This document shows, one piece after another, positions 35,529 to 48,100 of a DNA stretch of 64,000 bases. The stretch's first letter is position 1, and each line of letters begins with the position of its first letter. Made by a program: the position numbers and the translations under genes. Under the pieces are notes generated by a model, which was not told the origin of the DNA, ran no database searches, and worked only from the letters and a program-made list of their open reading frames with translations. Source of the DNA: Taeniopygia guttata (Eukaryota > Chordata > Aves > Passeriformes > Estrildidae); the NCBI RefSeq assembly GCF_048771995.1, contig NC_133027.1:57907501-57971500 (forward strand). The letters run 5' to 3'.

Positions 35529-38500
35529 CTTCAAAACAGAGGCACAAAGAGCTTGTAAGCATTTATCAGCCACTTGCTACTGTCAGACTGAACAGACTAG
35601 TCAATGGCATTTTATTTTGTTCTTTATACAAGATGTGCACCTCAAGTCTCATGTGCAAAACTGTCATGCTGGTGCAAAAATGGATGAGGATGTGGCTGCC
35701 CTGTGGAGAGAGCACCAAGCCAAGTCTTCTTGTGAGTTAGTCATGAACTAGGACACCTCAAACTGGATATATCCTTCCTTTGTAGAGGAAAGAACTCTTT
35801 TTAGTGCTAGAGCATGCCAGGAAACACATTCCATCTTTATGCTATTCACATAAGATTAGAAAATGTACACACAATGTATTATCTTCTAAGCAACACGATC
35901 AAATTCTCCTCTGATAATTTCTTTTATTCAGTTTGTACGTTTTTAGCATGTATTTTAAATCTACTAAGTGCCCTTCTAGATGTCCTGTCTGTTAAATCTG
36001 CATATTGCCATTCAAGGTATTTTTCTATAAATAATGCCCTGACCTAAAGATTCATAAAAGTGTTTCAGGCCCTGACCTGAAAGTTCAGGTCACTAGTCTG
36101 CAAAACTTATCTGGCATTTCTTTAGCAGCCACTTTCCAAATAAGTGGAGAGGAACCAGTTAACAAAGTGTCAGAAAAGCTGAAGCTTAACAGCCATACTT
36201 GTACTCCATTAAACAGGCAACTACATGAAATTCTAAGGTTTGACTGCTGGACAGAGACAATATAACTCACAGAAGAGCAGTAAATATGCTTTAAATCCAT
36301 CAAATATTAAGCTCATCAAATTTTTATGAGTTCTTTGCCATCTCCCAAACTTTCATTCAACTCAAACTTCCTTTCAAATGCATGGAGAAATCATAGGGGC
36401 AAGAGAGATATGAGTGCATAAACAAATTCCAGCTTTCTAATAAACTGAAGGCTAAGGCCTTATAGAGAGCAGGGGGCTTCTGCTGAACTTAAAGCAGCTG
36501 CATTAGTGGCTTTTCTCTCCCTTTGGAACTTGGGTCCCCCACTGCACTCTGGAAAGGACCAGCAAGAAGGTAAGGTGGTACTTACTGAAGACAATCAGTG
36601 GCAGATCGTGCCAGATCTCCACCAGTCTGTAGACAATGAATGGGGCGATGACTCCACCAATATCGCACAAAGAGGAGCAAACCATCACCCCAAGATTCCT
36701 GGTTTGGCAGCAAAGGGATCATGTTAGTGTCAGCGTACTGCAGTTGGAAGGGGATGGATCACAACTCTCGCGCTCACACAGGACAGATCCAGGCACTGTG
36801 TGGAACTTCAGATCCCTCACCCACCCTGGTTCTCCCAAATTTTCCCTTTACTTCAGTCATGTGATTTTCCTCTTGTCTAAAAGTACATTTCTTTTATTTA
36901 TTAAGCTACCTTTTTAAAGCATTTTAATTTTGCTTCACCTACTTTATGCTCAATAGTACCCGTGTAGTTCTAACACATTTGAGGAAAACTTCATTTAACA
37001 TAAAACATAACATGCACATCAGCCTCAATTATTTGTTTCCAGGCCAAATGTCAAGTGGGAAGAGGATGCACTTACCTGATATAAGTTGGATACAGTTCTG
37101 TGTTTACAAAGCAAACCATTTCAAAAGCCATTGTAATTCCCATTCTTCCAATGCAAGCAGTAATCACTTTTAACCAATGTATGTCTGCAGAGAAAATACA
37201 TTCAACACATTTAAAAGCATCCTAGTGATTCAGCAGGTGTCAATTAATACAACAGTGTTATTCTGTGGGACCTCTGATCCCATGTCAGTCGATATTTTTG
37301 AGGGATGTTTGTTTCTTTTGCTTCACTCGTGTGAGAGGGAACAGAAACAGTGAGGACTGCATGAGTGGCGGCAAAGGGACCCTCCCAAAGCAGCATGGAG
37401 GTTCCAGAGGAACCCCATGGGAAGCCTCCATGGGGCTTCATTCAGTGACTTACCCTCTGGGACGAGGGCTGTGGCAAGGCAGGCAGCCCCGGCCACCAGG
37501 TTTGACACGGCCCAGGGGTAGCGCCGCCCAACACGGTCAATAGTGATGATGATGATGAAGGCAGCTGGGAACTCAACGAGTGCAGAATAGAGGAAATCCA
37601 GATACATGTTCTCAGAAGCCATTCCCATGTGCATGATGAGCCCCTGGTAGAGGACGGAGCTCGTGAACCTGGGCAGAGAAGAGCATCCTGGATTCGTTAG
37701 ATAGTAGGAGAACAGACATCCATGTCCTGATGGAGTTTTCAAATCCAGAGCTCCAAAACCAGCTCTCTAGTGTTACATTCTTACCAGTTGTACATCAAAA
37801 TAAGTGTGTTTTTTCTTATTTGGGGTGTCCTGAAAAGGTCCATCAATGAAGGATTCTGCTTTCCACAATCTTCCTCTTCAAACTTAATATCCTATGGAAG
37901 AGCCAGTACATAGTACATTAAATTTCTCTGTGAGGAACTGGTGCAAGTTACTCTCATGATGCTTACTTAAATGTACAAGCAAACCCTGAGCTCACCTTAA
38001 AATGGGAAGGCATCTTTTTCTGATTTTTTTTAGCCATATTGCTGATAATTTTCATAGCTTTGTCATTTTTTCCTTGAGATATCAGCCACCTGGGAGACTC
38101 TGGGAGGCACCTATAATGCAAGTGGATGCCATTATACAACAAAACATAAAGCATATCTATTCTCCCATGAGTAGAGACTTTGGAGAGATCTTTTTTTTTT
38201 TTTTATGGTTGTGTGAGTTTCATGTGCTACTTCCCACTCCCCCAGTCAGGAAAAGTAGTGTATCCATGCCTAAGATTGGAAGAGCAGCACTTGAGGTAGT
38301 GGCTTTAGTCAAAGAGGAGTTTACTGAAGATAAATCAGGGAGGAGCTTTGAGTGAGAGTAGTGCTCTCGTCTTGTCCAGGCCATTCACCACCAACCAGCT
38401 CCTCTTAGGGAGCCATTTCTCACTTCTGCCAATACAGGTTAAGAAGTACTAATTAAGTTAGAACTGGCTCACCAATTCAAAAATATGGAAGAAGGAAGGC

Positions 38501-41500
38501 AACAAATTTCCTTCTACTATTCCTAACCTTTTGGCCCATCCAGACAATTTCTCAAATCTAAAGCACTCAAACAAAAAATATTAATTAAAAAGAGAAGAGA
38601 GAAACTAAAATTAAGGAGTACCCAAGTGCTTTTTTTTTGTTGAACCACAAACACTGCAACTTCTCTGCCTTAAAATAAAATGCTAACAGCCTGTTACACT
38701 TATGTTACCATTAGACAATCAGTCAATAATTTTCAGTGTAAGACCAACTAAGTTATGCCAAGGCACTTATTTTCATTTATTGATTGCTTAAAGAAAATAG
38801 TAAATTATACTAATCCAATTTCCCCCCAATGTTTTTCCAAGTGGTCAGTTTTTTAAACACAAAGTCAGGTGAGGTGCGCAGGCTAGAATTCAACAAAATC
38901 TCAGTTGCTGAGGCGTCCTATTTCCCTCTCCTTTTTGCTGTGAACCTCCCCTTTGCACCAAGAGGTGTGGGCGCCAGAAAGCAGCGCCCTGTCTCTCAGT
39001 ATCAAGCCTTGGGAAGCAGGAGAAGCCAAGTTTTTGGCTGGCGGGCAGAGGTACAACAAAAGGGCACTTACCAGTAGTAGAGCAGGAGGAAGCAGGTGGG
39101 CAGGGTGACAGTGAGCTGCAGCCACCGCCAGTGAGGGAGGGCGTAAGCGATGCCATCGAAGACCAGGAGCCCGACGGAAAAAGCCGCCTGGTAGAGGATC
39201 CCCACCATCCTCCGGTACTGCGGGCCCACCACTTCTGTCACTGCAGATGCACACAGGGACAGCTGAGCGCCGCGGCTGCCCCACACAGCAGAAACCCGCT
39301 AGGGGAGATGCTGGAGGATCAATGCTACGGTAGCATTGGGGGAAACCTTGGTAATCATGGACTTCCCGGTGTAATGCCTCCGGACAAAATCCTCTGCTTC
39401 ACTTTCCTGACACCTGAATTCCAGCAGAGAAGAAAATACTGCTGCTGGCTGTGCACTGGCCTAAGACATCCAGGAATGCCCTCTGCTGCAGAAATCTCAG
39501 AGTACATCAAACATTTGTCTATTTGCACAGATGAATTTTGTTGTGAAATCTAATGCTAACATATGTAATGTCTCCAACCCAACAACAAAGCTGAATATTT
39601 TGTTTCCAAAACACAGGCTTTCAGCCTACATCTCACTCCAAGTACATAAGGAAAACCTTTATCACAGGATGGCACAGAGCTCCCAGGCCAGAGTAGCATC
39701 ACTGTTCGTCTGCCCTTTGCGACTCCACACCAGAGCATAGACCCACACATTCAGTCTTGTTGATACAGAGTTAAAAGTAACTACTCCAGCGGGCAGCCGC
39801 AAGCACACACAACATTTTGCATCTAGTTGTGTGACTTCAAGAAAGCAAACTCACTAGAAAAAGAGCACTAAGAAACTAATTAGCAGCCAAATGAGCTGCT
39901 GAGTTTTGGAACCACAGATTCGATGCACCAAGACATCTCCACAGGCTCAGCAGCACTGAGCCAGAAGCAGCTGAAGGGTAGACAAGTGCCCCAGCAGAGC
40001 AGGATAACAAGGCTTTTCTGTCCTTGTATCCTTCCCTGGACATTCAGTATTGGCCACCCTTAGGGAGAAGACACAAATTTAAGGGAGCTTTGGGGCTGGT
40101 TCAGGATCTTTTGCATAAGAGAGTTTCAAGAGACTCCAGGAGTAACAAGATGTAACAGAGAGAAAATATCAAGATGAGGCAAATCATTGTCCTGAAAAGG
40201 ACTTCATACTCTAAAACAGCTTAAAGTTCCCCAGAAGAGGGGATGAAGATTTCATTTGTGCCAGGAAAAGATTTAAGAGGCTAAGCAAGCATCCAGAAAT
40301 GCACAGAAAGGAATAATCATGTCTTAGCAGCAGACAGTCTGGACAGTGGGATAGGTGCTTTTATCTATATCAGACAGCTGGATAACTGAATTAGCAAGAT
40401 GCCCACACTGAAAGATTTCATGGAAGTTTAGGGCACTGACTTTTACATTTTCACCAAACACTGTCACAATGAACAGAGGTATTTGGTAGAGCCATGCCAC
40501 CCTAACCCAGTTAATGTTCTATAGGTCAGCTTTTAAAATAGTTAATCTGCTGCTTCAGTGATTGCTTGCAGTTGGGTATTTTGGACAAAAGACTGAACTG
40601 CACTCCAGAAAAACCAGAGAAATCCCAGGCAGCTCCACCCTGAACCAGAAAGAGGTCCTGAGATGGTCCCAGACACAGCCTGGCCACCCTCACCAGCAGA
40701 CACAGCTGGTGTAGGGCACTGGAAGAGGCACCCACACAGGGTGGCTCCTCCATGGCTTGGCCTCTGCTCAGCCCAGTGGATACATGCTGGTACACAAACA
40801 CCTCATCTTTTTATCAGCAAGTAAATGCTGTTCTTCAGTTATTTTTATGTTCCGAAGCCTCTGTTTGCCCTTTAATGCTCTTTGAGTCATAAAAACGTCT
40901 CACGTTTTCCCCACCCCCTGCCTGCTCCTTTAATGGCCTCCTCTGTCAGCATCCTGTCTGCACCCAGGCCAGAGGGGCTGTGTCTGCCTGGTCACCTTCC
41001 CTAGCCAGAGCCTGATGGAAGGAAGAAGAGCCATGGGGCCCAGACAGATCTGCAAAGGTGAGCTGTACCACAGGGGAAAGCCTATCTCGAGGTAAGAGCC
41101 CTAACCCACCACCACTTGCTTGAGCTTTGAAGGCTATTGTTGTTTCTCCCTAATGACAGTGCTTGAAAACACTGGGGAAGTCAAAGAGGGAGAAAACTCC
41201 TTAATAAAACACCATGGCAGGCATTTTTTAAATGGCTTATTTTTTAAGTTTTTGGAGTTGAGTTTTGTTCCTTCATCTTCTGCTGCTAGTCTTGCCCCTG
41301 GGAGAAGGTCCTGAACTCACCCAGGATGTAGCCTGCAGTCCAGCAGCCCTTGCTGACCAGCCCTTGCAAGAAGCGGATGATGACTATCCACACGTAGCTG
41401 GGCACGAAGACCAGAAGGATTCCACACACAATATTGGCAAAAATTGTTGTTAAAAGGCAAAATTTACGGCCAAACCTGGATTGGAAAATGATAAGCATGA

Positions 41501-44500
41501 AGCAAACCACTAGTCATGGAAGCATTTTAAACTAGTAACAGCTTTGTGTATTTTCAGGTGGAAAAAAAAAATCCAATTTTGCTATGCAATATAGAGACAT
41601 GCTTTTTTTCTTTGCCTATTACTCACTGATCTTTTTTTCTATGCCATGAAAAGCTACAGTGCCAGTTGCTCAGCAATTCCACAAAAACTTTCAGGGAAAA
41701 AAAGAATAGTCCCATGTTTACATATATTACACTGGGACTGAAAAATAAGCATGGGTTAATATTATGATTCTGATAGTTCCACATGCACCGGATTTATAAG
41801 GGGTTTATTCACCACAACCTCAACCCTTAAAACACGTGTAATGTATGGATCTACTTGTGAGTGTGCTGCATTTCTCAGCTGGAGGAACTCAGAGCCTGCT
41901 GTACTAACAGTCCTAGGTAGAAGAGGAGGCAAGGGGGAAAATACTAACATTTATTTCTCTTCAAGCCCAGATGCCTGAGCCAGGGAGTCTGACTCTGCTG
42001 GCTCTGAACAGGGAGCTAGAGGGATTATCTGCTTTTTCTCTCAGTGACTGCTGCTGTACACATCTGGCAATCTGTTTCTAAGCTTCTCCAAAAGAAGCAA
42101 AATGTTTCCAAACTGCAGCCACACAGAGTGTGACAGATTAAGTGGGAGATCCAAACCATGCATTTCCTGGATTTGGTTGACACCTGAGGGCTCTGGTGTG
42201 GCACAGGAGGAAGTTTGGTGTGTACAATCCTAAAATAGTCTTCATGGGCTCTGCAGGGCTTCCTGAGCAGATCTGTGCTAACCACCAAGCACAACCTAAA
42301 AGGCAGGATACTGGCTCATGCTGCGACTGAAGGTCCAGGGGAATGACCTTATTTTCAGAAGAGCAGAGATGATATCAGTTGCACAACCTTTATCTGAGTT
42401 TGGCTGCTGAGCATTGATAAGGGAGGTCAGAGGGTTTTGCTGTCAGCCCACACGTACCTGTCTGCAATGTAGCCAATGTTTAAGGAGCCAATAAAAAACC
42501 CAGCGTTCACAGAAGACTGAAAGAGATCCAACTTCCAGGAGTCCTCACACACCAGGTCAAACTAAAGGAGCAACCACAGTCAGAGACAAAAGAGTGAAAT
42601 GAGGAGCTGGCTCACGCCCACAACTCCACTTCAGTTAAAGATTTAAATTTGTTTCTGGGTCAATGCCTGTTTTGCCAGCACACAGAAATCCTGCTAACTT
42701 AACTAATTTTCCAACATTAAAGACTGGAAAAAGCCCTTGAGCAGTTTACTGCTCTCTCCCATTCATGTCTCATCTCTCTTTTCTGGAAAGAGCATAAGTG
42801 AGTTATTATCTATCAAAACTGGCACCCAAACTGTGTTGGCCCTCATTGATCAAATCAGCATGGATCTGATGATCACCCTGAGTTTTTCAAACAGCTTTTT
42901 TGTGTGGCTGATGGTGAACATTTCTCGGCAGTTCTTGTTACCTCATACCCTGGCATGGCAGAGTAGTCCCCAGAGACCATTCAGGACTAAGTGTGATGCC
43001 TTTACTGGAAGTATCTTAGATGCCTTCAGGAGCCTGCCTTGTCCCAGGTCCCATGGAGCACTGCCTTTCAGAAGGAGGGTGGAAGTGTCTGCATCCGCCC
43101 TGAGGCCACAGCATTTTCTCTCTGTTCTGGTCTTTAGCTCAATTACACTGTTGTATGCATCTGGAGAGCAGATATTTTTTATCCAGGGCCAAGCTTTATA
43201 CCACATGGATACCCACATATACTTGCCATCTAGTCTTGTCCTGTCTTACTTGTAGAAATACATAAAAGCTACTGAAGAAAAGGTTATTGCAGAAACGCCT
43301 CCTAATATGACTGAGAATCCCTTCCCTTTCTCCTGGTAGCTGGGTTTAATTGAATCTATGCATCCCTAATTAACACAAAACCAAATATTTCTTCTGATGC
43401 TCTGTGGGACTTCCCATGAGGACGTTATTCCATATACAAATTTTCCTTTGAAATAATAGGATTTACACTGCACTATCCTTTCCTTTTCTAAGCAATCAGA
43501 GCAGGGGACAACATATCAGAGCCTGAGAAGTTTCACAGAAACAGTCACAACCAGGAAGTCATTGACAAAATGCAGAGTTACGTGACATATCTGGTTAGTC
43601 CATGAAGGAAGCAGCCCGTGGGGCTGGCTGTGCACCCCCTTCAGCAGGAAAGGGGACACAGCTGATGTGAGAGCATGACTGCATGAGCCCACAGAGACTG
43701 CAAGTGCTCAGCTTCCCACAACCTCAGGAGATGATGGTGGCATCTGGACCATGGGATCTGCTGGAGCCTTTTCCAGCGAGATGTGCCTGCTGAGCTGCTG
43801 CTGCATAGAAGGCCTGGCTCACCCGGCATTTGAGGTGCCTCACTTCCTCACTTTCATATCTCACAGCCCATAACTTGCTGGAAGAAATAAACTTAGAGTG
43901 CAACCCCTTATATCTAGGACCAATCTCTTAGAAAACCATGAATGCTGAAGTTGCTAGAGCACAGATTTTAACTGCTCCCATGTTAGACATATGGGGGAAA
44001 GAATCCTGACCCCTCTAAACATTTGGTGCAACTTTCTATGATGAGATCAAGCTTGTCATCCCCGTTATTGGTTTATTCTTAAACTTAAAGCACCTAAACT
44101 GCTAAAGTACAGCAAGCAGCTTAAGTACCACTTTCAGTTTATTCACACTCCTTCTGAGAACACAGTTTCTACAGTTTATTTCCAGAGCTGAATTCTTTAA
44201 TTGTGGGAGGCAATACCTTTTCCCACACTGACTGCAATTAATTTTTATTTAAACCAACTTTAAAAGACTTTATTCATTAAAAAAAAAAAAAGATAAAAAA
44301 GGGGGTGGGGGGAAGAAATCAAGACCATTGCATTGGTTCATTTTGTTTGCAGCATTGCTAGCTGCACTGTTTACACACCTACACCACCTTCACCAATTGG
44401 ATCTCTCATGTGACAGGAATTTCATTCAGAACTGGACTTTATCTACCTAGGGATTTATTTGCTGAAATATGCTTTGCTCCCCAGCTGGAGATATAAGCCT

Positions 44501-45113
44501 CCTGAGCAGCCAAGGCAACACTTCACAGCAAGGACAGAGGGAAGATAACTTGTAAACCCCAAGCGCAAGTTCACAGTAAGAGACAATCCCTTCTCCAGGT
44601 AAGCAGGGGATATTTTAACACAGCCAAGGTTCCACCAGCCCTCTCCCCCAGCCCTTGCCTTGTCTGTAACAGAGGGGAGAGGACAAAGGGAGCTGTTTTT
44701 ACCTCTGTCACGATAGAGCTCCCTGGGAAGTCGTAGACCCAGCCATCCCGGCAGGGACCGAGGGGGACGGTGCTCCCGCTGCCCACCAGGCTGCCGAGGG
44801 GGTCAGTGCAGCTGATGCCTGTTGTGTTCCAGTCCACCTCGTACCTCCTGCAGCGGCTGCTGAAGCTGCCCCCGTGGCCATCCCACTCGGGAACTGTGTG
44901 ATTCAGCTGCTCCTCCAGGCTCCAGCCACAGCGCTGGCTCAACTCAGCCACGCCGGGGCTGGAGCAGCGATGCTCAGGGGTGAACCCAAAGAAGAAGACC
45001 CCCACGTACACTGGGGTGAAGGAAGCAGATAACAAACATAGGACAAGAAAGGTTTGCTTCTGGAACCTGTCAAATTCTCCAACATGCTCTAAAATGTCAT
45101 CTAAGGTTGGCAT
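35429..45113 (-). CDS. SLC22A2: SLC22A2/SLC22A1-type organic cation transporter (ten coding exons)
   Basis: This is a polyspecific organic cation transporter, a 12-helix MFS carrier of the plasma membrane. Coding exons on the minus strand are 44703-45113, 42458-42561, 41321-41475, 39072-39240, 37996-38110, 37785-37891, 37454-37668, 37076-37184, 36586-36698 and 35429-35528. They join in one open frame of 532 codons plus two bases; human OCT2 has 555 residues, so only a short tail exon is missing. Visible family marks are the cysteine-rich first loop, [43 protein letters not shown], the cation-site aspartate in SSLCDIGG, and LLLPETKG. Residues such as [27 protein letters not shown] and [16 protein letters not shown] favour OCT2. 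Position and orientation next to IGF2R instead match mammalian SLC22A1, so the symbol is provisional. Confidence 0.88.
36040..36092. promoter_or_regulatory. cluster of nuclear-receptor-type half-sites in OCT intron 9
   Basis: TGACCT at 36040-36045 recurs at 36073-36078 within a 33-bp imperfect direct duplication. The second copy forms an everted repeat with AGGTCA at 36087-36092 (TGACCT, eight bases, AGGTCA), itself a 20-bp near-palindrome. Such half-sites are bound by retinoid, vitamin D and related receptors. Regulatory use is inferred only. Confidence 0.4.
36586..36698 (-). CDS. SLC22A2: OCT gene, coding exon 9
   Basis: It encodes [20 protein letters not shown] then [17 protein letters not shown], helix 11 and the beginning of helix 12. 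The aspartate in CDIGG corresponds to the cation-binding Asp known from rat OCT1/OCT2 (position 475 in the family numbering), so the substrate site looks intact. Confidence 0.93.
37076..37184 (-). CDS. SLC22A2: OCT gene, coding exon 8
   Basis: It encodes [20 protein letters not shown] then [17 protein letters not shown], helix 10 and the following loop. GRMGITMA and ELYPT are hallmark OCT motifs. The borders are CTGCAG|ACATAC and ATCAG|GTAAGT; the length is 109 bp. Confidence 0.93.
37454..37668 (-). CDS. SLC22A2: OCT gene, coding exon 7
   Basis: It encodes [20 protein letters not shown] and [14 protein letters not shown], then [16 protein letters not shown], covering helices 7 to 9. The 215-bp length equals the mammalian exon. 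A run of four ATC codons gives an Ile tetrad before TIDR, where human OCT2 has MIIL; a GAT/ATC trinucleotide repeat lies inside the coding sequence here. Confidence 0.93.
37785..37891 (-). CDS. SLC22A2: OCT gene, coding exon 6
   Basis: It encodes [20 protein letters not shown] then [16 protein letters not shown], the rest of the intracellular loop and the start of helix 7. RTPQIRK.T.ILMYNW is nearly the human OCT2 sequence (OCT1 has RTPRLRKRTFILMYLW). The exon is entered in phase 0. Confidence 0.92.
37996..38110 (-). CDS. SLC22A2: OCT gene, coding exon 5
   Basis: It encodes [20 protein letters not shown] followed by a lysine-rich stretch ending PSHFK. This is the start of the large intracellular loop between helices 6 and 7 with the PESPRWL sugar-transporter-type motif. 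The 115 bp join in frame to exon 4 at the split W codon. Confidence 0.93.
39072..39240 (-). CDS. SLC22A2: OCT gene, coding exon 4
   Basis: It encodes [20 protein letters not shown], then [17 protein letters not shown] and LLYYW, covering helices 5 and 6. The block ALPHWRWLQ is shared with human OCT1 and OCT2. The length is 169 bp, with borders CTGCAG|TGACAG and TACTG|GTAAGTG. Confidence 0.93.
41321..41475 (-). CDS. SLC22A2: OCT gene, coding exon 3
   Basis: It encodes [20 protein letters not shown] and [18 protein letters not shown], spanning the loop after helix 2, helix 3 and helix 4. The length of 155 bp equals that of mammalian OCT exon 3. The borders are ATCCAG|GTTTGGC and ATCCTGG|GTGAGT. 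Its relic counterpart is at 31237-31387. Confidence 0.92.
42458..42561 (-). CDS. SLC22A2: OCT gene, coding exon 2
   Basis: It encodes [20 protein letters not shown] then [15 protein letters not shown]: the last loop cysteine, helix 2 and the start of the MFS signature. The 104-bp length is the conserved family value. The borders are CTTTAG|TTTGACC and GACAG|GTACG. It is the direct counterpart of the plus-strand relic exon at 28484-28571. Confidence 0.92.
44703..45113 (-). CDS. SLC22A2: OCT gene, coding exon 1
   Basis: The exon begins [20 protein letters not shown], the standard OCT1/OCT2 N-terminus, and ends SSIVTE|GT. It encodes the cytoplasmic N-terminus, helix 1 (about residues 21-43) and most of the large extracellular loop. 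That loop has five cysteines and sequons at NHT and NTT. Its length of 137 codons matches the family, and no upstream in-frame start is better placed. Confidence 0.93.
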
Positions 45114-48100
45114 TTTGGCATCAAAACCACCTCAAAAACCTCAACTAGGTCCTCTCTGCAGCACTGATGTATTTAGTTGGCAGCAAAGTTAGTAACAAAG
45201 ATATTTGACCAAAAGTCAAGACTAACTCTATAAATTATTAAACTACATGTTGCAAGCTCTATTTTTTAGGTTTCATTTGAAATCAGACCTTAATTCACCC
45301 AGGAGAATTTGCCTTTAACCTCTAATCAGTGCATTTATACATTCCTGTCCTATGGAAAAGCCCTTCTGTTTTTGCTGGGGGTTTGGGGGTTATTTTTTTA
45401 GTTAGGCAAGTCAGCTCCTCACAATAGACATTTTTAAACAGCAAACATGTAAAATGTTTCTACCAACATACAAGCAACAAATGGGTTTAGTGAAGAATGG
45501 CTGGGCACCACATGTGAGCAAAACTTCATAATCAGGATCTGTAAAAAACAGGTGGGTACACTGAAAAAAAAGTGTCTACACATTGAGCCATAGAGCAGTA
45601 AAGAACAGCTTTCCTGAAAACTTCTATCATGTGTCACACCTCTCACCCTCCACACTCTTCCATTCCCAAGGAAAATCTCTTCCCTCCTGCATCAGGGATT
45701 CACTTGAGCATATTTTTGCAGTGATCCAAAACAGAAAAAGCATTTATTACAGAATTATGCACTGGGAATAGCTGTGGAAAGCCACACTATACAGTATCCA
45801 TGGCCAAAACAGCTTTTTTTTTTTTTTTTTTAACCACAGAAGACCTATAGGACTTTAGGTAGGCTTCATTGCAGGCACCTCAAATAAATGCAGTTGTATT
45901 AGGCTCCAGTGGTACATTGTCCTGCCTATGGACAGCTACTCCCATACCTTTTGCTGACAAACAGCAGCCTTCCATCAGAAAGAAAAGCCTAAGTGGAGGG
46001 AACATTTAAAAGACATTAAAAAAGAAAAAAAATGTCTGGAAAGCAGTTGGAATAGATTAGGCAACAAGGAAAAAAAAATTAAAGACACAATACACTCCAA
46101 AAAAAAAAAAAAAACCACCTTAGAAGGTCATTCTGGCCCAGGCATTGAAAGACTGCGCATCAACTTCTTGCTCAACAGACCAAGAGTGGCCTGAGCAGCT
46201 GTGAAAGCTGCTTTGCAAACCAACAATTCAAGATCATTCCCTACATCACACAGATGTGCTTTCTCCTCTCCTGCTTCATCCTCTTCTGTTGGGAACATCT
46301 ATATCAAGTTATCAGGGACTCCTCTCCTGGCCACTCAGAGCTCTGTCACCCTCAGCCAAGAACAGCACCACCCCACACCAGACCTCCGCCTCTCCAGCTG
46401 CAGGAGCTCCATGTGCAGCTGGGGAGGGGAACTGGGACACAAACGTGCACAGCAGTCACCATGCTCAGAGCCAGGCCCTGCAACCCTCCTCAGCAGGAGG
46501 ATGTGTGCAGACAGCTGGAGCCAAGGGAACTGAAGTCAAAGCCTGCCTGGGAAGTGGGTGAAGCTAAGGCATAGACCCAGCCATTGTACAGACTCATCTG
46601 GGCCCTGCTATTCTCATAACCCTTCGCTCCATACAGTTAAGCAGAATAATCTTCTGGGAAAAATAGCCTAGTGAAGCTGGTTATGTATGCACCCAGCATA
46701 AGGTAAGATTCAGCCAGGCTACCTACAAATGCCTGGGTAAAAAGTGGGCAATAGTTCCAAAACCAGACACTGAAGTCACTCACTGCTGTCAGATACAGGA
46801 GAATTAATTTCATGCAGTTGGTTCATGGATCAAACAACTCCAAAACACCAGCCCTGATGACATGGGCAAGGGAAGCAGAACTCTCCAACATACGTTCAGA
46901 GAACTGTTGTAATGATAACAGATAGTATTAAAAACACACCATCAAGCCTCTCACTTCTCCAAGCTCTTCTAAGTATAAATATGCAGCTTAAGCCAAACTG
47001 ACTTACATCTCCACTGGTAACAATATCAGAGGAAGAACACCCAAATCTGATTAAAGAAAGAATACACCACCAGGACCAACCTATGTATTCTGATCTTTGT
47101 CATCAAACACTGGTTCTCATTTTGAGTGACATGACTGAGGTATTAACCATCACAGCAGAAAAGGATCTCACGATAGTGGTGAGCAGCATACAGAATAGTG
47201 TAAGAAAGATTCCAGACTTGAGATGTGGGATTTGGAATACCCACTTCATATCTTTTATTGAAATTGCTGAATACTTTATATTACACTATTTTGATTCAAA
47301 ATGGAGTTTTTATAAAAAGAAACCATTGTTGAAACTGAATAAGCCAGCCAAAAGGAACAACAAAAAAGTTTCAAAAAATTCTGACCAATACATGTTCTTG
47401 TACAATGCTTTGAAACCCTAACATTGTCCATAACTTTATTCAGGAAACAGCTGGAGAGGAGCAAGACTGCTACAGAAAAACTGACTTGCATTTATTACCA
47501 GCAACATTTCAAATCAATGACCATGGCCAGGATCATAGCATACGGACTAGAAATTAGGCTATTGGAAAATATTGGCCCAAATTTATTTTCTTGAAATTAA
47601 TACCAGAGAGAGGCATTATGCAGACTAGGGCTCCTCTAGTCCTTGGGTTTTTCTTGGTGATGACAAATTGGGTAGCGCAGACTGTATTATAGGAATTCTG
47701 CCTCTATGTCCTTGAAACATCTGGTTCTCTGTGCAGTTGGCCTAGTCCAGCCATAATCAAGGAAAAAAAAAAAAATCTTTGGGTGCTTGTCAGCTGTTTA
47801 GGCAAATACTGATGAAGTCAGTCATATGACCAGTACCAAAAAAAAATATACCATGCGAAGAACAGCAACCATTTCAGGCTAAAGCTATACAGAATTGTAC
47901 CTTTTAGTCCACACCTTTGAACCAATGATCTGTTTAAATTAGAAAGGATATTCAAATTTACAGGATAAATTAGACCAGTTCTGAAATTTACATCAAATCA
48001 TCCCAACACACAAAAGTTATACTTTTTCTTGTCTCACAATGGGTGAGCCCATAGAAGAATACCCTGCCGGCAGGAAGAACATGTTACTATTAAGCAAACC

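Noticed and set aside
42737-43255. 172-codon plus-strand open frame inside the OCT gene
   Set aside because: It lies in intron 1 of the intact OCT gene on the opposite strand and shows no domain or repeat signature I can name.
47083-47421. 112-codon plus-strand open frame
   Set aside because: It lies antisense over the IGF2R 3' UTR/flank in AT-rich DNA, is lysine-rich at the end, and shows no domain or splice context.
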